Counted from the first letter of the stretch, positions 27,120 through 36,259 are shown. The stretch is 64,000 bases of DNA from Alistipes sp. (GCA_022767745.1 JALENN010000012.1:1-64000); one strand, 5' to 3'. Numbers and translations are program-made. The notes: generated by a model from the letters alone, not told the origin.

Positions 27120-27539
27120 ATGAGCAAACTCGATCTCTACGGCGTGGAGTACAATCCGCGCGAGGCCGACATGTGCGGCGACGTCAAGGCAGGCTTTCCC
27201 AGTCCGGCCGAGGATACGCCGCATGAGAGACTCGACCTGTTGAAACTTCTGATACGTCATCCCGCCGCGACGTTCTATTTCCGCGTAAGCGGCGTGAGCA
27301 TGGTGGACGATGACTTCGACGAGGGCGACATCATCGTCGTCGACCGCAGTCTCGAGCCCGACGACGGCCGTGTCGCCGTGTGTTTCATCGACGGCGAGTT
27401 CACGCTGAAGCGCATCCGCCGCGACAAGGACTGCATATGGCTCGTCCCGGCCAACAGGCGCTTCTCCCCTATTCGTGTTACGGCCGACAATGAGTTTGCC
27501 GTGTGGGGTGTGGTGACATACGTAATAAAAAAAGTGTGA
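27120..27539 (+). CDS. umuD: UmuD-like self-cleaving S24 protein
   Basis: 139 residues. The landmark residues fall at the same numbers as in E. coli UmuD: cleavage site A24-G25 within AGFPSP, nucleophile S60 (SGVSM) and general base K97 (FTLKRI). RecA filament-stimulated self-cleavage should give UmuD', which joins UmuC as translesion polymerase V. Five bases separate it from umuC, so the two are one operon. In Bacteroidota the damage regulator may differ from LexA; the promoter shows no obvious operator. Confidence 0.93.
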   Translation: MSKLDLYGVEYNPREADMCGDVKAGFPSPAEDTPHERLDLLKLLIRHPAATFYFRVSGVSMVDDDFDEGDIIVVDRSLEPDDGRVAVCFIDGEFTLKRIRRDKDCIWLVPANRRFSPIRVTADNEFAVWGVVTYVIKKV

Positions 27540-27544
27540 CTGAA

Positions 27545-28807
27545 ATGTACGCCCTGGCCGACTGCAACAACTTCTTCGTCTCGTGCGAGCGACTGTTCCG
27601 CCCCGATCTGAACGGGCGGCCCGTCATCGTGCTGTCGAACAACGACGGTTGTGCCATTGCGCGCAGCAACGAGGCCAAGGCTTTGGGCATAGGCATGGGG
27701 GCGCCGCTCTTCAAGATTGCCGACATTGTGCGTCGTAACCATGTCGAGGTGTTTTCGGGCAACATGGCCCTATATGGTGACATATCGCGCCGTGTGCAGC
27801 AGACGCTTATGGAGTTTACGCCCGCAATCGAGCGTTACAGCATCGACGAGGCTTTTCTCGACCTGCGCGGTATGGAGTCGGTCGACTTCGATGCCCTTGC
27901 GAAGGAGATATCGCACCGCTGCCTGCGCAATACGGGGATTCCCGTATCGGTGGGCATAGCCCCTACGAAGACTTTGGCCAAGATAGCCTCGAAACTGTGC
28001 AAGCGCTATCCCAAGTTGCGGGGCGGGTGTTACATGTACCGTCCCGAGGATATAGAGAAGGTGCTGCGCAAATTTCCCGTAGAGGATGTGTGGGGCATCG
28101 GGCGCAGGTTTTCCAAAAGGCTCATCGAGCTGGGAATAAAGACGGCCTATGACTTCACTACCCTATCGCCCGAATGGGTGCGTGCGCAGATGAGTCTTGG
28201 CGGCCTCCGCACGTGGCGGGAGCTGCGCGGCGAGGCGTGCATAGGGTTTGAGGAGGGTTTTCAGGCCAAGCAGTCGATATGTACGTCGCGCAGTTTCGCG
28301 TCGGAGATATACGATCTCGATGCCCTGGCCGAGCAGGTGGCGAAGTTTGCCTCGATGACGGCCGAAAAACTGCGCCGGCAACACTCGGCATGCAACCAGA
28401 TGACCGTATTTGCATGGACGAACCGTTTCAAGGATGACTGGACGTCGAACTGCGGCAACAGTTGCGTCAAGGCATTCGAGACGGCGACTGACAGCACCAT
28501 CGAGATGGTGAAGGCGTCGCGAGAGGCGCTGGGCGAGATATTCGCCCGCGGCTGCGGGTACAAGAAGGCTGGGGTCATAGCAACGTCGATCATACCCAAG
28601 GACGGCGTGCAGGCCAACCTCTTCGGCGAGACCGACACCGTGCGGCACGACCGTCTGATGCGCGCCATGGATGCCATAAACGGCCGTCTGGGACACGACT
28701 CCGTTATCGTTGCTTCGCAGGGTTTCGGTGACGTTCGTAACCAGCATCAGCACCGTTCGCCAAGATATACCACCGAATGGAGCGACATCCCGACCGTGTC
28801 GCTATAG
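27545..28807 (+). CDS. umuC: DNA polymerase V catalytic subunit
   Basis: 420 residues. A Y-family polymerase: MYALADCNNFFVSCERLF carries the first catalytic Asp, and YSIDEAFLDL near 100 the second acidic pair. The thumb helix-hairpin-helix (EDVWGIGRR) is near 185 and the little-finger domain is C-terminal. With UmuD' it copies past DNA lesions at the cost of mutation. Start at 27545 chosen because conserved sequence begins there and it follows the umuD stop. Confidence 0.95.
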   Translation: MYALADCNNFFVSCERLFRPDLNGRPVIVLSNNDGCAIARSNEAKALGIGMGAPLFKIADIVRRNHVEVFSGNMALYGDISRRVQQTLMEFTPAIERYSIDEAFLDLRGMESVDFDALAKEISHRCLRNTGIPVSVGIAPTKTLAKIASKLCKRYPKLRGGCYMYRPEDIEKVLRKFPVEDVWGIGRRFSKRLIELGIKTAYDFTTLSPEWVRAQMSLGGLRTWRELRGEACIGFEEGFQAKQSICTSRSFASEIYDLDALAEQVAKFASMTAEKLRRQHSACNQMTVFAWTNRFKDDWTSNCGNSCVKAFETATDSTIEMVKASREALGEIFARGCGYKKAGVIATSIIPKDGVQANLFGETDTVRHDRLMRAMDAINGRLGHDSVIVASQGFGDVRNQHQHRSPRYTTEWSDIPTVSL

Positions 28808-28821
28808 GTCTTTCGTTACAA

Positions 28822-28855
28822 GCAAACGGCCACTCCCATAGGAGTGGCCGTTTGC
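28822..28855. terminator. Bidirectional terminator between umuC and HAD gene
   Basis: Fifteen-base perfect arms (28822-28836, 28841-28855) around a CATA loop, between convergent genes. Confidence 0.8.
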
Positions 28856-28877
28856 TGTATGTATGGTTGCCGTCCGG

Positions 28878-29474
28878 CTATTTTCGGGGCAGGAGCATTT
28901 CCCGCAGGCGGGCGCATGAACCCTCGGCGTCGTGTTTGTTGAAATGGAAGGCTGCGATGCTCTTGGCCTCTGCGGCCACGGTATTCTCCTTGCGGTCGTC
29001 GATGAAGAGTGTCTCGGCGGGTGTGAGCGAGAATCGCTTTATGAGGATATCGTATATCTCTGGCATGGGCTTAACGACGTGCTCCTCGCATGATATGACG
29101 TCGCCGTCGAAGTATCGGTAAACATCGGTGCGGCGCAGGAAGTCGATATATTCGCGCGACATGTTCGACAGTACGTAGAGACGGTATCCGGCATCCTTGA
29201 GGTCATGGATGAGCGCCTCGGTTGGAGTGATGGCCTCCTGTTTCTCGATCGATAACAGTACCTGCCGGCGTGCATACTCCTCGTCGACGCCCCGGTAGGC
29301 GGCAAGGTCGCCGATCATGGTGTCGAACGACGATTTGCCCAGATCGTAATCCACCCAGAACTGCGGCATGGGAGACTCTATGACGTATGAGAAGAAGCGT
29401 TTGAACTCATCGCTGCATTTGGCCGGATCCTGCGCGAAGACCACACGGCCCAGATCGAATACAATGTTTTTCAT
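28878..29474 (-). CDS. HAD-family phosphatase, YihX-like
   Basis: 198 residues. HAD motifs in order: VFDLGRVV (nucleophile Asp 6; the usual second Asp is replaced, as in YihX-type DLGNV motifs), YVLSNMS (motif II Ser/Thr), KPMPEIYD (motif III Lys) and LFIDDRKEN (motif IV acids). The helical cap lies between motifs I and II. YihX removes phosphate from glucose-1-phosphate; the substrate here is open. The -7 promoter box ends only five bases before the ATG, implying a leaderless or nearly leaderless mRNA. Confidence 0.88.
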   Translation of the reverse strand: MKNIVFDLGRVVFAQDPAKCSDEFKRFFSYVIESPMPQFWVDYDLGKSSFDTMIGDLAAYRGVDEEYARRQVLLSIEKQEAITPTEALIHDLKDAGYRLYVLSNMSREYIDFLRRTDVYRYFDGDVISCEEHVVKPMPEIYDILIKRFSLTPAETLFIDDRKENTVAAEAKSIAAFHFNKHDAEGSCARLREMLLPRK

Positions 29475-29479
29475 ATGTG

Positions 29480-29487
29480 CAAAGATA
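29480..29487 (-). promoter_or_regulatory. -7 element TATCTTTG directly before the HAD gene
   Basis: Exact TAnnTTTG on the minus strand; only five bases lie between it and the ATG at 29474. Confidence 0.55.
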
Positions 29488-29648
29488 ACACTGCGGGCGC
29501 ATAATTGCAAGTCTCGCGCAGGCGCGGATGCTGTAGTGCGGGCATGTGCGAGGCTGTTTGAAGGGCGTGTTGCCCCACCATACGGATGTGTGTTTAAGCC
29601 GCGGCGGACGGTAGGATTTATTTTTCATCTAAATTTTTCGTAGGAATA

Positions 29649-29680
29649 TTTGTTCATCTAAAAAATTAGTTATAGCTTTG
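29649..29680 (+). promoter_or_regulatory. Promoter of the plug-repeat/BlaI/M56 operon
   Basis: TTTG at 29649-29652, 20-base spacer, TAGCTTTG at 29673-29680; 26 bases to the ATG. Confidence 0.65.
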
Positions 29681-29706
29681 TATCAACATCAGAACTACGA
29701 TACATT

Positions 29707-30558
29707 ATGACTAAAAGGATATTGTTGGCGCTGCTGCTATCGGCTGCGGTTTCGTATGGTTACGGGCAGAATATCGTTGGGCGCATCGACTCAGCGGCCA
29801 TACGTCGCGAAGTTGTGGCCGACGACGGTATTGCCGAGGCCCTGGCCGAGGCTCCGAAGGCGGAATACAGATATACGGTAAACGGAGAGCCGATGTCGGA
29901 GAATGAGGCCGACATACGTGTACGCCCGTGGAACGTGCGTTCGATCCGTTCGCGTCAGGCCGATGATGGCACGGTCGAGCTGCGCATACGTGCCGGCAAG
30001 ATGACGCGCAAATACCTCAAGGGTAACATCTGCGGTGTCCGCTGGGACATCAAGTGGCTGGATGGTTATGCGGAGTTGCGTTACATCTCGTCCTACATCC
30101 GTCACAGCGATTACGACAGCATACGCCGGGCAGAGGGATACGCTAAAGACAAGATATTTGTCCCCGAGGAGCGCCATTGGCGCCCTCTTACGCCCGACGT
30201 GATATATATACTCAACGGGCGGCGTGTCGATGGTGCCACGCTGGTGTTCCTCGAAGGGTCGCTGTTGCAGAAGCTCGACCTGCAATACCGACGTCGCGAT
30301 GTACGCCGTTACGGCGAGGCGGCCGAGAACGGCGTGATACGGGCGCGGACGTTTCGTTGCCGTCGGCCGTTGATATTGATCGATGGCGAGCCGGCGCGGC
30401 TCAATGAGTGGCTGGCGATGTGCAACATGGAGACCATCAATATGTCAACGCCCGTGAACTATCGCCTGCTGTCGCCCATCGATGCCTATAAGCGTTACGG
30501 GCGGCGTGCGAAATACGGTGTGCTGTATGTGAGTACACAGCCCGTCGTGACGGAGTGA
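29707..30558 (+). CDS. Secreted protein with two plug-like repeats
   Basis: 283 residues with a signal peptide (about 1-20). No named family recognised. Two tandem repeats are visible: residues about 165-215 (VIYILNGRRV to RYGEAAENGVIRART) and 222-277 (LILIDGEPA to RYGRRAKYGVLYVST). Both resemble the end of a TonB-receptor plug, where a LIVIDG strand is followed by YGSRAANGVI. There is no barrel, so it is probably a periplasmic protein that borrows the plug fold. It lies 42 bases before the BlaI-like gene, and downstream is an M56 protease carrying a TonB C-terminal domain, which hints at an interaction (inference). Confidence 0.75.
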   Translation: MTKRILLALLLSAAVSYGYGQNIVGRIDSAAIRREVVADDGIAEALAEAPKAEYRYTVNGEPMSENEADIRVRPWNVRSIRSRQADDGTVELRIRAGKMTRKYLKGNICGVRWDIKWLDGYAELRYISSYIRHSDYDSIRRAEGYAKDKIFVPEERHWRPLTPDVIYILNGRRVDGATLVFLEGSLLQKLDLQYRRRDVRRYGEAAENGVIRARTFRCRRPLILIDGEPARLNEWLAMCNMETINMSTPVNYRLLSPIDAYKRYGRRAKYGVLYVSTQPVVTE

Positions 30559-30600
30559 CAGTATCGCAGGGATAAAACAGGAATCATAAATGCAAAATAT

Positions 30601-30987
30601 ATGGCAACAGATAAATCGAACAGGCCGCAGCTGACCAAAGGCGAAGAGGAAGTCATGCAGGTGCTGTGGGAGCTGGACAAGGGTACGGTAAACGATATCA
30701 TTGCGCGCATGCCCGACCCGAAGCCCAAATATACGACCGTAGCTACTTTTATCAAGATATTGGAGAACAAGGAATTCGTGCGCCATGAGGCCGTCGGCAA
30801 GGGTTTTGTCTACTACCCTGCCGTGGCCAAGGAGGAGTATGCCCGCACGGTGGTCGGTAACCTGCTGGCATCGTATTTCGACGGTTCGATGTCGAACATG
30901 GTGTCGTTCTTCTCGCGGCAGGAGAAGATATCGATGCGTGAGCTGGACGAGATAATGGAGATTGTCGAGAAGGCCCGAAAGTCGTAA
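30601..30987 (+). CDS. BlaI/MecI-family repressor
   Basis: 128 residues. The N-terminal winged helix (LTKGEEEVMQVLWELDKGTVNDI, then YTTVATFIKILENKEFV) is that of BlaI/MecI/CopY repressors. The C-terminal dimer helices are seen in EKISMRELDEIMEIVEKA. In the family the repressor binds dyads as a dimer and is inactivated by cleavage triggered by an M56 membrane protease; that partner follows by 37 bases. Targets are unknown; the operon itself is the first candidate. Confidence 0.93.
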   Translation: MATDKSNRPQLTKGEEEVMQVLWELDKGTVNDIIARMPDPKPKYTTVATFIKILENKEFVRHEAVGKGFVYYPAVAKEEYARTVVGNLLASYFDGSMSNMVSFFSRQEKISMRELDEIMEIVEKARKS

Positions 30988-31024
30988 TACGGATATGCTA
31001 TAACGCGGAAAAAAGAGTGGCGAT

Positions 31025-32323
31025 ATGAGAGAGTTGATCGTATATATGCTCGAGACGATGGCGTGCGGAGCCGTGTTGATGCTCCTCTACGGCGTGCTGT
31101 TCGACCGTCGGGTGCCGTTTGCGTTTTGCCGCGCATACCTCCTGCTGGCGGTTGTGGCGTCGGCCGCCATTCCGTTGCTTCGTATTCCCGTATGGAATCC
31201 TGCGGGGCCGACCGAAATTACCGGCGGGGTCTTTGTCGGAGCTATGGCAATAGAGGCGGCACCCGCCGTGGCGGACGGTGCGTCCATGCACAATGTGGTG
31301 CTTGCCGTATATGTTGCGGGCGTTGTCCTGTCGCTTGCGGCTGTGGCCATGCAGTTGCGCAACATACGGCGTCTGGCGCGTGGCGGGGAGGTGTTGCGTG
31401 AGAGTGACCCGCGTATGGTGCTTACGGCGGAGCGTGTGTCGTCGTTCTCGTTCTTCGGCACGATATATGTCAGCCATGATGCCGCACATGAGGATATGAC
31501 GGCCATCGTAGCCCACGAGAGCAGCCATATACGTCACGGCCACTCGGCCGAGAAGGTGGCTATGCAGTTGCTGAGGGCATTGATGTGGTGGAACCCGTTC
31601 GTGTGGATTGCGCAGCGTCGGCTGTCGGAGGTACACGAGTATGAGGCCGACAGCGATGTGCTGAGCTCGGGATATGATGTGAATGACTACATAACCGCGA
31701 TATTGAAGAGCCTGTTGGGTTATAGTCCGGACATAGCCAACAGTTTCAGAGATTCCCTAACCAAAAAACGATTCAAGATGATGACAAAGAGTAAGATGGG
31801 CAGATACGCTCTGCTTCGCACGCTGGCCGTTGTGCCGGTGGCTGCAGCCCTGTTGTGTACGTTCTCCTTTACGGCAAAGGCTGTAGAACCAGAAAATATC
31901 GGATCCGATATCGAGAGTATATACAGCGATCCTGTTGATAGAGAGTTGTCCGTTGCGAGGAATGTAACACCGCAGGAAGACGATAAGGCTTATTTGAGGG
32001 CCGAGACCATGCCGCGTTTTCAGGATGGCGAGATGGAAGGGTTTCGTGAATGGGTAATGTCGCAGATACGTTATCCCGAGGAGACTCTGAAGAGCGGCAA
32101 GAATGGCCGTGTAATCGTAAAGTTTATAGTCGAAAAGGATGGCTCAGTAAGTAATGTGACCTTACTCGAGTCATTCGACAAGGCGGCCGGAGATGAGTCA
32201 TTGCGTGTGGTGAAGAGCTCACCCAAGTGGTCGCCCGGCATGCAGGACGGCAAGGCTGTTCGCGTACAGTATGTCATTCCCGTGCAATTTGCGGCTGTCA
32301 AGGGCGATGCGGAGAAAAAATAA
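31025..32323 (+). CDS. M56 (BlaR1-like) metalloprotease with TonB C-terminal domain
   Basis: 432 residues. Three N-terminal hydrophobic helices (about 5-27, 35-55 and 90-112) are followed by a cytoplasmic zinc protease with H164-E165-S-S-H168 and a downstream glutamate (EVHEYEADSD). A fourth helix lies near 260-280. Then a periplasmic linker and a TonB_C-type domain (about 340-430; YPEETLKSGKNGRVIVKFIV, WSPGMQDGKAVRVQYVIPV) follow. The penicillin-binding sensor of BlaR1 is absent, so the input signal differs. Fusions of M56 and TonB_C are known in Bacteroidota. It is expected to cleave the BlaI-like repressor encoded just upstream. Confidence 0.9.
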   Translation: MRELIVYMLETMACGAVLMLLYGVLFDRRVPFAFCRAYLLLAVVASAAIPLLRIPVWNPAGPTEITGGVFVGAMAIEAAPAVADGASMHNVVLAVYVAGVVLSLAAVAMQLRNIRRLARGGEVLRESDPRMVLTAERVSSFSFFGTIYVSHDAAHEDMTAIVAHESSHIRHGHSAEKVAMQLLRALMWWNPFVWIAQRRLSEVHEYEADSDVLSSGYDVNDYITAILKSLLGYSPDIANSFRDSLTKKRFKMMTKSKMGRYALLRTLAVVPVAAALLCTFSFTAKAVEPENIGSDIESIYSDPVDRELSVARNVTPQEDDKAYLRAETMPRFQDGEMEGFREWVMSQIRYPEETLKSGKNGRVIVKFIVEKDGSVSNVTLLESFDKAAGDESLRVVKSSPKWSPGMQDGKAVRVQYVIPVQFAAVKGDAEKK

Positions 32324-32369
32324 TCCGTTATAGGGCATATGATGTAAACATTTTCCTACCATAATGGCG

Positions 32370-32409
32370 ACGGAGGCCGGTCTCGTAACGGAGTGCCGAC
32401 CTCCGTTTT
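32370..32409 (+). terminator. Terminator of the BlaI/M56 operon
   Basis: Arms ACGGAGG (32370-32376) and CCTCCGT (32400-32406), extended inward by CGG/CCG after one mismatch, then a T run. Confidence 0.7.
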
Positions 32410-32540
32410 GCGTATGCGGACGTTATTGCCCATTTCACGATAGGCTATATATGTTACGTGGTTCGGGCCTGCGGATGACGATTGTCAGCTAAATATGCAT
32501 AAATGTTTCCACAATGTAACGTTTCATACACTTTTTGGAG

Positions 32541-32548
32541 TATATTTG
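32541..32548 (+). promoter_or_regulatory. -7 element TATATTTG of the NigD-like gene
   Basis: Exact TAnnTTTG, 38 bases before the ATG. Confidence 0.6.
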
Positions 32549-32586
32549 CGTTATATAATGCAAAAACAACTTAAAAAACGTTTGAA

Positions 32587-33336
32587 ATGAAAAAACTATT
32601 CTCTATTGTAATGATTCTGGCTTCGGTTGTGGCGCTGACAACGTCGTGCAACAAGAAAAAGTCAGATCCCATGTATGTCAGTATAGCTTCTCTGGTTGAG
32701 ACCGGCGGTGTTACCGGCAGCCGCATACATGTCGTTTTCGACAGCGGCAAGACCGCCTATGTGACCAATGCTACGGATCTGCAGATCAAGCCTTCGTTCG
32801 ACAACGAGGTGCGCGCAATGATCTACTACACCATCAACGAGGCCGAGTCGAGCGATCCGTCTTACGACATGGTCATCACGCTCAACATGGTGTATGGCAT
32901 CATAACCGATTATGTCCGTTTCATCGAAGATCACGACATCGGTAATGTCAGTGACTACGATGCAGGTATCGATATTAACCAGGGATATTTTGCCAACAGT
33001 TGGGTTACTCTTGACATAGCGTTCCCCTATTCTTCGGCCAACAAGGAGCACAATGCATATCTCGTATATAACGACCGTCCCGACCACTCGGGTAAATTCC
33101 AGGATCTCTACAGCGACGACGGATATCTATACCTCGAGCTTTATCACGACAACGACGGCGATGGCGATACGAATGTATTTACGGGCTACGCCTGCTGGAA
33201 GATACGTCAGAACCTTGGCATAAATGTAGAGGACTACAGGGGTATCAAGGTGCTTTACTGGGACTACAAGAGCAAAGCCGCAGACGTATATACCCTCGAG
33301 GCTCCCAAGGTAGACGAATTGACTGTAGCAGAGTAA
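32587..33336 (+). CDS. NigD-like lipoprotein
   Basis: 249 residues. Lipoprotein signal peptide with Cys near 21 (LTTSCN). The mature protein has a small N-terminal OB-like part and a larger C-terminal beta domain (WVTLDIAFPY, LYLELYHDNDGDGDTN, CWKIRQNLG), the pattern of NigD-like proteins. These lipoproteins are common in Bacteroidales; some lie beside bacteriocin or stress genes, but no general function is established. The acidic DNDGDGDTN loop could bind calcium. Single-gene unit with its own promoter and terminator. Confidence 0.85.
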   Translation: MKKLFSIVMILASVVALTTSCNKKKSDPMYVSIASLVETGGVTGSRIHVVFDSGKTAYVTNATDLQIKPSFDNEVRAMIYYTINEAESSDPSYDMVITLNMVYGIITDYVRFIEDHDIGNVSDYDAGIDINQGYFANSWVTLDIAFPYSSANKEHNAYLVYNDRPDHSGKFQDLYSDDGYLYLELYHDNDGDGDTNVFTGYACWKIRQNLGINVEDYRGIKVLYWDYKSKAADVYTLEAPKVDELTVAE

Positions 33337-33364
33337 TCGATATTTAAGTCTGCTGTACGCATAC

Positions 33365-33396
33365 GATGCGCCGCCGCAAGCGGCGCATCTTTTTTG
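33365..33396 (+). terminator. Terminator of the NigD-like gene
   Basis: Perfect ten-base arms (33365-33374, 33380-33389) around a five-base loop, then six T's. Confidence 0.9.
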
Positions 33397-33664
33397 TGTC
33401 AGTCTCCATAATCGAGTTACGTTTGTCTAACCGTGTGTTATAGTCAGGCATCCTTTTTCACTCAATAAAAAGTAGCTGTTGTAGGGCGTATTTACGCCCA
33501 TTTTAAGGGTAAAAAGTTTCGGAGGCAACCCTTTGGTCTTATGTAATTAGCTTGATACATTGGAATGATTTGTTAAGTTATCCGTTGTGTTGAATTATAG
33601 GTGTGGATTATGTAGTGAGTTAAGGATCGGGCTTGTTGCCGGTCGAAAGAGGTGTGTAATTGGG
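33397..33664. other. Intergenic region between convergent units
   Basis: No gene seen. A compact palindrome with seven-base arms and a two-base loop lies at 33484-33499. Confidence 0.5.
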
Positions 33665-33702
33665 CATAAAAAAGTACCTCACCCTTGAGGGGTGAGGTAC
33701 TT
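33665..33702 (-). terminator. Terminator of the nqr operon
   Basis: Perfect 13-base arms (33672-33684, 33690-33702). On the minus strand the stem is followed by a run of T's, 20 bases after the nqrF stop. Confidence 0.92.
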
Positions 33703-33721
33703 GTCGCAATATCGGACGGCT

Positions 33722-34987
33722 TTATGCGCCGAAGTTGTCGTAGAGGATATTCTCGGGCGGTACGCCGAGGCTGTCGAGCATCTTCACTACCGAAGCCGAC
33801 ATCATCGGGGGTCCGCACATGAGATAGATACATCCCTCGGGATCCTCGTGGTTCTTGAGGTAGTTCTCGTAGAGGACGTTGTGTACGAATCCGGCCTTGT
33901 AGGGAACACCTGCGGCATCGGCTGCGGGATCGGGACGGTCCAGAGCCAGGTGGAACGAGAAGTTGGGGAACTCCTTCTCGATGGCGTGGAAGTCCTCGAG
34001 ATAGAATGCCTCCTTGAGCGAGCGGGCTCCGTACCAGAACGATACGGGACGCTTCGTCTTCTCGGTCTTGAACAGGTGCATCAGATGGCTTCGCATGGGG
34101 GCCATACCGGCACCACCACCGATGAAGATGAGCTCCTGGTCGTCGGGCAGGTTGTCCGGCAGGAAGAACTCTCCGTAGGGACCCGATATGGTGATCTTGT
34201 CACCCGGTTTGAGCGAGTAGATGTATGACGAGCATACACCCGGATTTACCTTCATGAAACCACCCGTGGCGCGGTCGAACGGCGGCGTGGCGATACGTAC
34301 GTTGAGCTTGATGACGTTGCCCTCGGCGGGATACGTAGCGCACGAGTAGGCACGTACCTGAGGCTCGGTGTTGACCATCTTGAGGTCGAAGACATGCATC
34401 TTCTCCCAATCCTCGCGGTATTCGGGATCGACGTCGATGTCCTTGTAGTCTACCGTTACGGCAGGAACATCGATCTGGATGTAACCGCCGCTGCGGAAGT
34501 TCAGGTCCTCCCCCTCGGGCAGTTTCACAACGAACTCCTTGATGAAGGTAGCCACATTGTGGTTCGAAACTACCTCGCACTCCCACTTCTTGATGCTGAG
34601 CACCGAGTCGGGAACGGCGATCTTCATGTTCTCCTTGACCTTGACCTGGCATCCCAGACGCCAGTGGTCCTGGATCTGTTTGCGGTTGAAGAAACCTACC
34701 TCGGTGGGCAGGATATCACCGCCGCCCTCGAGTCCCTGGCACTTGCACTGTCCGCAGGCACCCTTGCCGCCGCAGGCCGAAGGCAGGAATATGCCCTGTG
34801 CCGTGAGCGTGTTGAGAAGCGACGAGCCACCGGCTACGGTGAGCACCTTCTTGCCGTTGTTGATGTCGATGGTGACATCACCCGACGTGGTAAGCTTGGC
34901 CTTCGCGAAGAGAAGCAGAGCCACCAGAATCAGCGTCACCGCAAGAAAGGCTGCTATCGCAACGATAATAACTGTTAATAAATTCAT
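33722..34987 (-). CDS. nqrF: Na+-NQR subunit F (NADH dehydrogenase, FAD and 2Fe-2S)
   Basis: 421 residues. N-terminal membrane helix (about 5-28), then a ferredoxin domain with cluster ligands C72, C78, C81 and C113. The ferredoxin-reductase part follows with FAD-binding RAYSCATYP (about 219-227) and NADH-binding FIGGGAGMAPMRSHL and YLMCGPPMM. It takes electrons from NADH and passes them through the 2Fe-2S cluster into the membrane subunits, driving Na+ export with quinone reduction. Last gene of the operon, 21 bases after nqrE. Confidence 0.98.
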   Translation of the reverse strand: MNLLTVIIVAIAAFLAVTLILVALLLFAKAKLTTSGDVTIDINNGKKVLTVAGGSSLLNTLTAQGIFLPSACGGKGACGQCKCQGLEGGGDILPTEVGFFNRKQIQDHWRLGCQVKVKENMKIAVPDSVLSIKKWECEVVSNHNVATFIKEFVVKLPEGEDLNFRSGGYIQIDVPAVTVDYKDIDVDPEYREDWEKMHVFDLKMVNTEPQVRAYSCATYPAEGNVIKLNVRIATPPFDRATGGFMKVNPGVCSSYIYSLKPGDKITISGPYGEFFLPDNLPDDQELIFIGGGAGMAPMRSHLMHLFKTEKTKRPVSFWYGARSLKEAFYLEDFHAIEKEFPNFSFHLALDRPDPAADAAGVPYKAGFVHNVLYENYLKNHEDPEGCIYLMCGPPMMSASVVKMLDSLGVPPENILYDNFGA

Positions 34988-35008
34988 TTGCTATTCTCTT
35001 GTTAAAGG

Positions 35009-35617
35009 TTACAACTTGATTCCCGAGAAGATCATGAATGCTATACCCATAAGGCCCGTGATGATGAAGGCGATACCGGGGCCCTTCAGCGCTGCGGGTA
35101 CGTGCGAGTACTGCATGCGCTCGCGTATGGCGGCCATCATGACGATGGCGAGCCACCAGCCAAGACCCGAGCCCAGTCCATAGACGATGCTCTGCCATGT
35201 GTTGGTGATGGCGCCTGCGGCAACCTTCTGCTGCATGAAGAGCGATCCTCCGAGGATGGCGCAGTTAACGGCGATCAGCGGGAGGAAGATACCCAGCTGG
35301 TTGTAGAGCGTGGGTGAGAACTTCTCGACGATCATCTCCACGAGCTGCGTGAACGATGCGATCACGGCGATGAAGACGATGAACGAGAGGAAGCTCAGAT
35401 CGACACCCTCGACCAGCGCGTTGGCCTTGAGTACGTATTCGTTGAGCAGGTAATTCAGAGGCACGGTCATCACCATGACGAAGGTCACGGCGGCGCCCAA
35501 TCCCAGTGCGGTCTTTACGTTCTTCGATACGGCGATGTACGAACACATGCCGAAGAAGAAGGCGAAGACCATGTTGTCGATAAAGATCGAACGTATGAAA
35601 AGATTCAGTGTTTCCAT
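35009..35617 (-). CDS. nqrE: Na+-NQR subunit E
   Basis: 202 residues with six membrane helices in the inverted repeat shared with NqrD and the Rnf subunits. VFAFFFGMCSYIAVS near the start and AVNCAILGGSLFMQQ in the middle contain the conserved cysteines that, with those of NqrD, hold the buried iron centre between cytoplasmic and periplasmic cofactors. Ten bases after nqrD. Confidence 0.97.
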   Translation of the reverse strand: METLNLFIRSIFIDNMVFAFFFGMCSYIAVSKNVKTALGLGAAVTFVMVMTVPLNYLLNEYVLKANALVEGVDLSFLSFIVFIAVIASFTQLVEMIVEKFSPTLYNQLGIFLPLIAVNCAILGGSLFMQQKVAAGAITNTWQSIVYGLGSGLGWWLAIVMMAAIRERMQYSHVPAALKGPGIAFIITGLMGIAFMIFSGIKL

Positions 35618-35627
35618 ATCCTACCTC

Positions 35628-36248
35628 CTATTTTTCCTGCAAATCCTTATTCAGTGAACGGTGAACCCAAATGATGCAGCCGACGATGATCAGCGCCATG
35701 GGCGGGAAGAGCATGAGGCCGATGTTCGAGTAGAAACCGCCGTTGGCGATATACCAGCTCTGGGGAATTACCTGCATGCCGAATACCTGGCCCGAACCGA
35801 ACAATTCGCGGAAGAATGCAATGATGAGCAGCACGGCCGCATAGCCCAGACCGTTGCCTATACCGTCGAGGAACGAATCCCAAGGCTTGTTGCCCAGTGC
35901 GTAGGCCTCGACACGGCCCATGATGATACAGTTGGTGATGATAAGTCCCACATATACCGAGAGCTGCTTCGACACGTCATAGACGTAAGCCTTGAGGAAC
36001 TGGTCCACGAGGATCACCAGCGCGGCGATTACCACGAGCTGTACGATGATGCGGATACGCGACGGAATACCCTTGCGCAGGCTCGACATCACGAGGTTCG
36101 AGAAGGCCGTCACGACCATCACCGACAATCCCATGACCAACGCGGGTTTCATCTTCACCGTCACGGCCAGCGACGAGCAGATACCCAGGATCTGTACGAC
36201 GACAGGGTTGTTCAGGCTCAGCGGGTTGGTTAGATTTTTGATATTCAT
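35628..36248 (-). CDS. nqrD: Na+-NQR subunit D
   Basis: 206 residues, six membrane helices. The iron-ligand cysteines are seen in VQILGICSSLAVT (about 19-31) and LIITNCIIMGRVEAYA (about 101-116). It pairs with NqrE as an inverted dimer across the membrane. Starts 11 bases after nqrC. Confidence 0.97.
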   Translation of the reverse strand: MNIKNLTNPLSLNNPVVVQILGICSSLAVTVKMKPALVMGLSVMVVTAFSNLVMSSLRKGIPSRIRIIVQLVVIAALVILVDQFLKAYVYDVSKQLSVYVGLIITNCIIMGRVEAYALGNKPWDSFLDGIGNGLGYAAVLLIIAFFRELFGSGQVFGMQVIPQSWYIANGGFYSNIGLMLFPPMALIIVGCIIWVHRSLNKDLQEK

Positions 36249-36259
36249 ATTCCGCTACT

